In this document: piece by piece, positions 58,307 through 64,000 of the stretch
How the letters are laid out: every line of letters begins with the position of its first letter
Numbering within the stretch: position 1 is the stretch's first letter
Translations under genes and position numbers: made by a program
Assembly: GCF_014651035.1 (NCBI RefSeq)
Contig: NZ_BMWC01000019.1
Location: 1 to 64,000, forward strand
Direction of reading: 5' to 3'
Length of the DNA stretch: 64,000 nucleotides
DNA from: Streptomyces lomondensis
GTDB taxonomy: Bacteria; Actinomycetota; Actinomycetes; Streptomycetales; Streptomycetaceae
Notes under the pieces: model-generated
Database searches by the model: none
What the model was told of the DNA's origin: nothing
What the model saw: only the letters and a program-made list of their open reading frames with translations

Positions 58307-58804
58307 TCACCTGGCGGTGTGGCGGTGCCGGGTCCACAGGGGCAGGACGAACCAGCACAGCAGGTACCAGCCGACCACGCCGGCGACCAGATAGGGCACG
58401 AAGCCGTCGTGCGTCGCCACGCGCAGGATGAGCAGCAGTGAGGCGGTCATCGTGGCCAGCAGCAGCACGAGGCCGAGCAGCGTCAGCCGGGAGGCCAGCC
58501 GCACCGCCTGCGGCTTGACGCGCCGCCCGGAGACGAGGCGGTGCAGGGACACCGGCCCTATGAGCGCCCCGGTCGCGCACGCGCCGAGCACGACGGTCAC
58601 CAGGTAGATCGTCTGGTCCGTGTCCGTCAGGTCGTCGTACTTCTCGGTGAACACCACGGTGAGCAGAAAGCCGAACAGGATCTGCACGCCCATCTGCGCC
58701 ACGCGGACCTCCTGGATGAGCTCCTGCCACATCCGGTCCGCTCTCTCCTCCTCCGTCTCGTTGCGCCCCCGGCGCCTGGCCCCGCCCTCTGCCGTGTCCG
58801 TCAC
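58307..58804 (-). CDS. DUF6328 membrane protein
   Basis: A 165-residue protein with a charged N-terminus (GRNETEEERADRMWQELIQE) and four helices: VAQMGVQILFGFLLTVVFTE, TIYLVTVVLGACATGALIGP, LTLLGLVLLLATMTASLLLI and YLVAGVVGWYLLCWFVLPLW. ELIQEVRVAQMGVQILFGFLL is the DUF6328 signature. Function unknown. Start is GTG 58804. The 3' end abuts the shared terminator. Confidence 0.84.
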   Translation of the reverse strand: MTDTAEGGARRRGRNETEEERADRMWQELIQEVRVAQMGVQILFGFLLTVVFTEKYDDLTDTDQTIYLVTVVLGACATGALIGPVSLHRLVSGRRVKPQAVRLASRLTLLGLVLLLATMTASLLLILRVATHDGFVPYLVAGVVGWYLLCWFVLPLWTRHRHTAR

Positions 58805-58954
58805 TGGTCCTCCCGGTGTGAGAACGCGCTGGTCCTTCTTTTCCGCGTGTTCCCCGTAAAGAGCCGTCGTCCCGGGCGGCGCGCGGTTTGAGCGATCAGG
58901 GGGCGGTTACACGGACGGCGCGAATGACGCAGAGCCCGAGGAGGTCGTGGACGC

Positions 58955-59299
58955 ATGTCCGGTACGCAGCTCACCGTGACGCTCAGCGGCGGAGGTGCCG
59001 ACGACGCGCGAGCGGTCGTCCGGGCCCTGGAAGACACGTTCGGGGCGCCGGACGAGCTTCCCGCCGACGAGAACGCGACGGTGCACATGGCGACCTTCGG
59101 CGGGGACGCGGAGGCGGGTGCCCCCAGCACCGGGGAGGGGGCCGGGCGGCTGTCCGCGCCGGTGACCGTCACCGTGCAGGGCACCCCGGAGGCGGTGCGG
59201 CGGGCGAGCGACACGCTCACCCGGGCCTTCACGGCACGTGACGACGGGGCCGCCTCCGGCGACCAGGAGCAGGAGAGGCAGCTGCTCCTGGTGCCGTGA
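58955..59299 (+). CDS. Small hypothetical protein
   Basis: A 114-residue acidic protein; family not recognised. The segments LTVTLSGGGADDARAVVRAL and VTVTVQGTPEAVRRASDTLT both read as beta-strand then helix, like a duplicated small alpha/beta fold. ATG 58955 has GAGGAGG about 11 bases upstream. It is divergent from the DUF6328 gene and converges within 9 bases with the aldo/keto reductase gene. Confidence 0.6.
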   Translation: MSGTQLTVTLSGGGADDARAVVRALEDTFGAPDELPADENATVHMATFGGDAEAGAPSTGEGAGRLSAPVTVTVQGTPEAVRRASDTLTRAFTARDDGAASGDQEQERQLLLVP

Positions 59300-59308
59300 G
59301 GGCAAGCC

Positions 59309-60292
59309 CTACCAGCGGTTTTCCACCTGCTCCCGGATCCGCCGCTCGTACAGGTCGCGGATCGCCGCGAGTGTCTCGCCGGGCAGCTCCGGCAGGCGGG
59401 CGGCGTCCGCGTTGGCCCGGGCCTGCTCGGGCGAGCGGGCACCCGGGATCACGGTCGTCACGCCGGGCTGCTCGATGATCCAGCGCAGGGCCAGCTGGGC
59501 CGGGGTGTATCCCTCGGGGGCGAGCGCGGCGAACTCGGCGGCCGCCTCGACGCCGGTGGCGTAGTCGACGCCGGAGAAGGTCTCGCCCACGTCGAAGGAC
59601 TCGCCGTGCCGGTTGTAGGTGCGGTGGTCGTTCTCCGGGAAGACCGTGTCGCGCGTGTACTTGCCCGACAGCAGGCCGGAGGCGAGCGGGACGCGGGCGA
59701 TGATGCCGACGCCGGCCTCCCGGGCGGCCGGGAGCACCTCGCGCAGGGGCTTCACGCGGAACGGGTTGAGGATGATCTGCACGCTCGCCACGTTCGGCCG
59801 GGCGATCGCGGTCAGCGCCTCCGCGCAGGTCTCGACGCTGACGCCGTACGCGGCGATCCGCTCCTCCTCGACCAGGGTGTCGAGGGCGTCGAACACCTCG
59901 TCGCTGGAGTAGACGGGCGTCGGCGGGCAGTGCAGCTGCACCAGGTCGATGCGGTCGACGCCGAGGTTGCGGCGGGAGCGGTCGTTCCAGGCGCGGAAGT
60001 TGTCGAGGACGTAGTTCTCGGGGATCTGGTCGACCCGGCGGCCCATCTTGGTGGCGACCAGGACGTGCAGGTCGGGCCGGCCGCCAAGGAACGCGGCGAT
60101 GGTCTGCTCGCTGCGTCCGTCGCCGTACACGTCGGCGGTGTCGAAGAAGGTCACCCCGGACTCGGCCGCCGCCTCCAGTACCGCGAGGGCTTCCTTGTCG
60201 TCGACGTCTCCCCAGTCGGCACCCAGCTGCCACGTACCGAGACCGACGACGGAAGCGTGCTGACCCGACCTGTCGAATGTGCGCTCGTCCAT
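59309..60292 (-). CDS. Aldo/keto reductase
   Basis: A 327-residue NADPH-dependent oxidoreductase of the AKR superfamily: VVGLGTWQLGADWGDVDDKE, FFDTADVYGDGRSEQTIAAF (Asp and Tyr of the tetrad), VLVATKMGRRVDQIPENYVL (Lys), DRIDLVQLHCPPTPVYSSDE (His) and TTVIPGARSPEQARANADAA for cofactor binding. It resembles YajO/YhdN-type reductases. ATG 60292 gives the family start; an upstream alternative at 60316 is possible. It is divergent from the FAD oxidase gene. Confidence 0.92.
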   Translation of the reverse strand: MDERTFDRSGQHASVVGLGTWQLGADWGDVDDKEALAVLEAAAESGVTFFDTADVYGDGRSEQTIAAFLGGRPDLHVLVATKMGRRVDQIPENYVLDNFRAWNDRSRRNLGVDRIDLVQLHCPPTPVYSSDEVFDALDTLVEEERIAAYGVSVETCAEALTAIARPNVASVQIILNPFRVKPLREVLPAAREAGVGIIARVPLASGLLSGKYTRDTVFPENDHRTYNRHGESFDVGETFSGVDYATGVEAAAEFAALAPEGYTPAQLALRWIIEQPGVTTVIPGARSPEQARANADAARLPELPGETLAAIRDLYERRIREQVENRW

Positions 60293-60360
60293 GGGCGTCA
60301 GTCTGTCATCCGCCACGACCTGCGCGGAACGTATTGCTCCGGCCCGATGATCCCGCCCTG

Positions 60361-60378
60361 TTCACTCACACGAGTGAA
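60361..60378. promoter_or_regulatory. Dyad between aldo/keto reductase and FAD oxidase genes
   Basis: TTCACTC (60361-60367) and GAGTGAA (60372-60378) are perfect inverted arms around ACAC. The site lies in the divergent gap and may be an operator for one or both genes. Confidence 0.5.
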
Positions 60379-60420
60379 TCGGTTCGACAGGAACATGTCG
60401 CGTGTCAATCCCCCTCTAGC

Positions 60421-62154
60421 GTGACTCACGTGACAACTGACGCAGAGAGCAACTTCCCGTCGGACGCCCCTCATCGGACGCGCCGGGGCTTCCTGCTCAC
60501 CGCGGCCGCCCTGGCCGTCGTGCCGGGCCTGCCGGCGGATCCTGCGGTGGCCGCCGCTCAGCTGCCGGACTTCCCGGCGGACGTCGCGCTGTACCGCTCG
60601 GCGTACCGGAACTGGGTCGGCGAGATCACCGCCGACGGCCTGTGGGCGTGCGCGCCGGGCAGCCCGGAGCAGGTGGTCGCCGTCGTCGACTGGGCGTGGC
60701 GGCACGGCTGGCGGGTGCGGGCCCGGGGCGCCTCGCACGGCTGGTCGCCCCTGACGGTGACGGAGGGGACGCCGTCCGGTGCGCCCGTCCTGCTCGTCGA
60801 CACCGCGCCCCACCTCACCGGCCTCTCCCTGGACTCCCCCACGGCCGTGCGCGCCGGGACCGGCGTGACCATGGAGGCGCTGCTCACCTTCCTGGAGGAG
60901 CACGGCCTCGGCGTCACGGCCGCTCCCGCTCCCGGTGTCCTCACCCTCGGCGGGGTGCTGGCGATCGACGGGCACGGCACCGCCGTCCCCGCGCGGGGCG
61001 AGCGGCGGCTCCCCGGGCACACCTACGGCTCGCTCAGCAATCTGATCCTGTCCCTGACGGCGGTCGTCTGGGACACCCGGGCCGGTGCGTACGTGCTGCG
61101 CACCTTCCACCGCGACGAGGCGGACGGCGCCGCGCTGCTCACGCACCTCGGGCGGTCCCTGGTGACCGAGGTGGTACTGCGGGTGGGCGCGAACACCGAC
61201 CTGCGGTGCGTGAGCCGTACGGACATCCCGGCCGGTGAGCTGTTCGCCGCGCCCGGCTCGGGCAGCGGGCGTACGTTCGCGAGCTTCCTGGACGAGTCCG
61301 GGCGGGTCGAGGCGATCTGGTTCGCGTTCACCGAGCACCCGTGGCTGAAGGTGTGGAGCGTCTCCCCCACCCGGCCGCTGACCTCCCGGAAGGTGACGCG
61401 GCCGTACAACTACCCGTTCTCCGACAACGTCCCGAGCCCGGTGGCGGAGCTGGTGGGCCGGATGACGTCGGAGGGCGCCTGGTACCTGGCGCCGGTGCTC
61501 GGGAACGCGCAGTACGACGCGGCGACGCTCGGGCTGGTGGCGACGCTGTCGGCCGACCTCTGGGGGCCGTCCAAGAACACGCTGCTGTACCTGAAGCCGA
61601 CCACCCTGAGGGTGCACGCCAACGGCTACGCGGTCCTCACCTCGCGGGACCGGGTGCAGCGGGTCGTCGCCGAGTTCGCCGCCTTCTACCGGGAGCGGCT
61701 GACGGCGTACGCCGCCCGGGGCAGCTTCCCGGTCAACGGCTCGGTGGAGATCCGGGTGACCGGCCTGGACGACCCGGCCGACGCCGGGGTGGCCGGGGCC
61801 CGCGCGCCCCTGCTCTCCGCGCTCCGGCCGCGCGCGGACCGCCCCGAGTGGGACACGGCGGTGTGGCTGGACGTCCTGACGCTGCCGGGCACGCCCGACG
61901 CCGAGGTGTTCCTGCGCGAGCTGGAGCGGTTCCTGCTGCGCGCCTTCGACGGCGACTTCGCCCTCACCCGGGTGGAGTGGTCCAAGGGGTGGGCCTACAC
62001 GGACGACGGGGTGTGGAGCGACGCGGAGGTGCTGGGCTCGGTGGTGCCGGCCGCGGTCGGGCCGGCCGAGTGGGCCGCGGCGGAGGCGGTGCTGGACCGG
62101 CTCGACCCGCACCGCGTGTACGGCAACGCATTCCTGGACCGGCTGTTCGGCTGA
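60421..62154 (+). CDS. Tat-exported FAD-linked oxidase (cholesterol oxidase type II-like)
   Basis: A protein of about 577 residues of the vanillyl-alcohol-oxidase fold with a cholesterol-oxidase substrate-binding domain. Twin-arginine signal: HRTRRGFLLTAAALAVVPGL with an AxA site near PAVAAA. FAD domain: WAWRHGWRVRARGASHGWSP (His expected to bind FAD covalently) and APAPGVLTLGGVLAIDGHGT. The rest (about 225-577) is the substrate cap. The substrate may be a sterol or an alditol. GTG 60421 and GTG 60430 are both possible; no clear ribosome binding site, so the transcript may be leaderless. Export suggests an extracellular role. Confidence 0.85.
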   Translation: MTHVTTDAESNFPSDAPHRTRRGFLLTAAALAVVPGLPADPAVAAAQLPDFPADVALYRSAYRNWVGEITADGLWACAPGSPEQVVAVVDWAWRHGWRVRARGASHGWSPLTVTEGTPSGAPVLLVDTAPHLTGLSLDSPTAVRAGTGVTMEALLTFLEEHGLGVTAAPAPGVLTLGGVLAIDGHGTAVPARGERRLPGHTYGSLSNLILSLTAVVWDTRAGAYVLRTFHRDEADGAALLTHLGRSLVTEVVLRVGANTDLRCVSRTDIPAGELFAAPGSGSGRTFASFLDESGRVEAIWFAFTEHPWLKVWSVSPTRPLTSRKVTRPYNYPFSDNVPSPVAELVGRMTSEGAWYLAPVLGNAQYDAATLGLVATLSADLWGPSKNTLLYLKPTTLRVHANGYAVLTSRDRVQRVVAEFAAFYRERLTAYAARGSFPVNGSVEIRVTGLDDPADAGVAGARAPLLSALRPRADRPEWDTAVWLDVLTLPGTPDAEVFLRELERFLLRAFDGDFALTRVEWSKGWAYTDDGVWSDAEVLGSVVPAAVGPAEWAAAEAVLDRLDPHRVYGNAFLDRLFG

Positions 62155-62175
62155 GGCCGTCGGGGGCCGGAGCGG

Positions 62176-63378
62176 CTATTCGCGGGCGGCCAGAGCCCGC
62201 GCGTGCACCGTCCGCGCGATCTTCGGACCGACCCAGCGCTTGAACCGCCGCAGTGGCTCCAGCTGCCCCGCCGCCCGGTCGAGCCGGTAGTACAGCTGCG
62301 GCGGGACGTGGGGCAGCAGGGGCGAGTGGCGCTGGCCGAGCAGGGCGAACATGCGCTCCGGCGGCAGGCGGAGGTAGCGCGGGAGGTTCTCGTACCACTG
62401 GGCGCTGTAGCGGGCCGCGCTCCGCACGGGCAGGAGGGCCGCCTTGCGCTGTTTTTCGTAGCGGGCGAGGGCCTGCGGGAGTGCGGCGTGCTCGCGCAGT
62501 GCCGCGGCCAGGGCGATCGCGTCCTCCAGGGCGAGGGTGGTGCCGGCGCCGATGGAGTAGTGGGTGGTGTGGGCGGCGTCGCCGAGCAGGACCAGGTTGC
62601 CGTGGTGCCAGGTGCGGTTGATCAGGGTGCGGAAGGTCTGCCAGGGGGTGCCGCCGGGGCGGCCCAGCAGGGGGTGGCCGTCCAGGACGCCGGCGAAGAG
62701 CCTCTCCAGCAGGGCCCGCCCCTCGGCCTCGCTCGCGCGGTCGAGGCCGAGTCCGGTCCAGGTGCCGGGTGCGCACTCGACGACGCAGGTGCTGCGGTCG
62801 GGGCCGTAGGGGTAGCCGTAGCACCAGATCCAGCCGTGGCCGGTCTCCACGAAGGCGAAGGTGAAGGCGTCGAAGACCTTGGTGGTGCCGAGCCAGACGT
62901 AGGGGTTGCGGCCGGCCGTGAGCCGGGTGCCGAAGTGTGCCGCGTGGCGGGTGCGCAGGGCGCTGCGGACGCCGTCGGCCGCCACGACCAGGTCGGCGTC
63001 GGGCAGCGTCCCGGGGCCGATCTCGGACTCGTACGCGAGGCGTACACCGAGGGCGCGGGCCCGGGCGGCAAGGATCTCCAGGAGGCGGTGGCGGCCGATG
63101 CCGTGGCCCTGGTCGCCGCTGTGCCGGGCCGTCAGGTCCCGGACGTGGTCGACGCCGTCGCACCACCGGACGGAACCGGCGTCCAGGGCGCGCGCCGACT
63201 CCGGGTCCCGCTCGTGGAGTTGGTCCAGCAGTCCGCGCCAGTACGTCACGCCCCAGCCGTAGGTCGAGCCCTCCGGGTCGCGTTCGTGGACGGTGATGTC
63301 GTGGGACGGGTCCTGCCGCTTGAGCAGGATCGAGAGATACAGACCGGCGGGCCCGCCACCGACACAGGCGACCTTCAC
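62176..63378 (-). CDS. FAD-dependent aromatic monooxygenase
   Basis: A 400-residue flavoprotein: VACVGGGPAGLYLSILLKRQ at the N-terminus, ADLVVAADGVRSALRTRHA in the middle and LVLLGDAAHTTHYSIGAGTT for the FAD ribityl site, the pattern of group A hydroxylases. The sequence resembles the N-terminal part of salicylyl-CoA/anthraniloyl-CoA monooxygenases, without the second domain. GTG 63378 is chosen because CAGGGG lies at proper distance; GTG 63384 is too close to it. It converges with the FAD oxidase gene. Confidence 0.88.
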   Translation of the reverse strand: MKVACVGGGPAGLYLSILLKRQDPSHDITVHERDPEGSTYGWGVTYWRGLLDQLHERDPESARALDAGSVRWCDGVDHVRDLTARHSGDQGHGIGRHRLLEILAARARALGVRLAYESEIGPGTLPDADLVVAADGVRSALRTRHAAHFGTRLTAGRNPYVWLGTTKVFDAFTFAFVETGHGWIWCYGYPYGPDRSTCVVECAPGTWTGLGLDRASEAEGRALLERLFAGVLDGHPLLGRPGGTPWQTFRTLINRTWHHGNLVLLGDAAHTTHYSIGAGTTLALEDAIALAAALREHAALPQALARYEKQRKAALLPVRSAARYSAQWYENLPRYLRLPPERMFALLGQRHSPLLPHVPPQLYYRLDRAAGQLEPLRRFKRWVGPKIARTVHARALAARE

Positions 63379-63724
63379 GCACACCCCTGAGGATTACCGA
63401 GAGCTGTCGATTGAGGACGCAGAGTAGCAGGACAAAAGCATCATCGACCGAACCGTCGTTTCGCGTCAGTTTCGCGGCGTGACACGCACCACGAGCCGCG
63501 GAACGCCCAGGGAGAAACAACCGCCACAGCGCTACTCGCGAGCGGAACTTCCCCTTCCACGCCCGCGCACGCGCCCCTGACGGCAAGATCATCTTGATTC
63601 AACCTTGCACGACATAAGCGGAATTGCCTGGATCACAGCCAACCGCCTCGTGGGGATTTCTCCCGTTACCGAGGGGGCCGATAGGCATGCGGGGTCATCA
63701 GCCGAACGCACCCAGGAGGTCCGG
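63379..63724. other. 346-bp divergent region upstream of melC1
   Basis: No gene seen. It contains the melC control region, with a 13-bp dyad (63584-63596) and AT-richer sequence to 63630; a short minus-strand open frame here (63589-63801) overlaps melC1 and lacks any start signal. The left part should hold the promoter of the monooxygenase gene. Confidence 0.5.
63584..63596. promoter_or_regulatory. Palindrome upstream of melC1
   Basis: CAAGAT-C-ATCTTG is a perfect 13-bp dyad about 130 bases before the melC1 start; TTGATT and TTGCAC words follow directly and could serve as -35 elements. It may be an operator of the tyrosinase operon. Confidence 0.45.
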
Positions 63725-64000
63725 ATGCCGGAACTCAGCCGTCGCCGCGCGCTCACCGCCGCGGCCGCCCTCGCCACGGCCGCGGGAACCCTGCCGGCCA
63801 TCGCCCCGGTGGCGACCGCCGCCGGGCACCACGACTCCCCCGCGACCTTCGACGAGGTCTACAAGGGCCGCCGGATACAGGGCCGGCCGGCCTCCGGGTC
63901 CGGTCACCACCACCACGGCGCGGGATACGCGGTGTTCGTCGACGGGGTGGAGCTGCACGTGATGCGCAACGCCGACGGCAGCTGGATCAGCGTCGTCAGC
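63725..64000 (+). CDS. melC1: Tyrosinase cofactor/copper chaperone MelC1, 5' part
   Basis: The first 92 codons of MelC1, which delivers copper to apo-tyrosinase MelC2 and helps its export. Twin-arginine signal: LSRRRALTAAAALATAAGTL with cleavage near VATAA. The mature part has FDEVYKGRRIQGRPA, a GSGHHHHGAGYAVFVDG copper-binding histidine cluster and ELHVMRNADGSWISVVS, all typical of MelC1. AGGAGGT precedes the ATG. The gene runs off the right edge; melC2 is expected immediately downstream. Confidence 0.93.
   Translation, partial: MPELSRRRALTAAAALATAAGTLPAIAPVATAAGHHDSPATFDEVYKGRRIQGRPASGSGHHHHGAGYAVFVDGVELHVMRNADGSWISVVS

Noticed and set aside
63589..63801. Short minus-strand open frame overlapping melC1
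   Set aside because: No ribosome binding site, overlaps the MelC1 signal peptide region, no recognisable protein.

Overview
The window is chromosomal DNA of very high GC content with strong third-position G/C bias, GTG starts, ATGA/GTGA overlaps and actinobacterial families (WhiB-like, SsgA-like, SigB/F/G-type sigma factor, LAL regulator, DUF5133, DUF6098, DUF6480, MelC1). The best reading is a Streptomyces chromosome, probably an arm-ward region rich in accessory and stress genes. No tRNA, rRNA, CRISPR array or complete transposase gene was seen.

Layout. 1-6164: trehalose/alpha-glucan metabolism (3' part of treS, maltokinase, glgB) and a carboxylate-amine ligase. 6192-9438: DUF6480 protein, an acyl-CoA synthetase-like enzyme with the only in-frame TTA codon found in the window, an RsbW-type ATPase and a PRC-barrel protein. 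9772-15930: a partner-switching (stressosome-like) module: RsbV-type STAS, RsbR, RsbS, RsbT, an ATPase-PP2C fusion with a repeat linker, and a GAF-PP2C phosphatase; the last five overlap at their ends. 16149-21173: NDH-2 type dehydrogenase, FUSC transporter, hypothetical, DUF1206. 21635-23425: DUF5133, SigB/F/G-family sigma factor and a second RsbW-like ATPase.

23697-30736: small protein, fold-type I PLP decarboxylase, candidate small RNA, CNB protein, an MFS transporter gene broken by a small inverted-repeat element, a LysE/ArgP exporter-regulator pair, a WhiB-like protein, DUF6098 and DUF488. 30759-35962: FAD dehydrogenase plus TetR, divergent from an AlkB-like gene across a two-site operator; MBL hydrolase; DUF4032 protein followed by 22-bp tandem repeats. 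36639-41515: universal stress protein, VOC protein, and a translationally coupled trio: receiver/thioredoxin-reductase-like protein, CNB histidine kinase, UBP zinc finger. 41608-48661: LAL regulator, SGNH lipoprotein, TerD-CAP fusion, AIM24.

48834-64000: TPR protein and a polyprenyl synthetase resembling family 2 encapsulin cargo, PLP dehydratase, pseudokinase-like membrane protein, serine hydrolase, F420-type oxidoreductase, a conserved HTH-like protein, SsgA-like protein behind a SigB-type promoter match, DUF6328, aldo/keto reductase, Tat-exported FAD oxidase, FAD monooxygenase and the start of melC1.

Themes: stress signalling dominates. Partner switching (two RsbW-like ATPases, five STAS/kinase/phosphatase genes, one SigB-like sigma factor) lies near two promoters fitting the SigB consensus. 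The least conventional parts are the receiver-oxidoreductase/histidine kinase/UBP trio, the RsbX-like fusion with 66-bp repeats, the TerD-CAP fusion without a signal peptide, and the MFS gene split by a 151-bp non-autonomous element.
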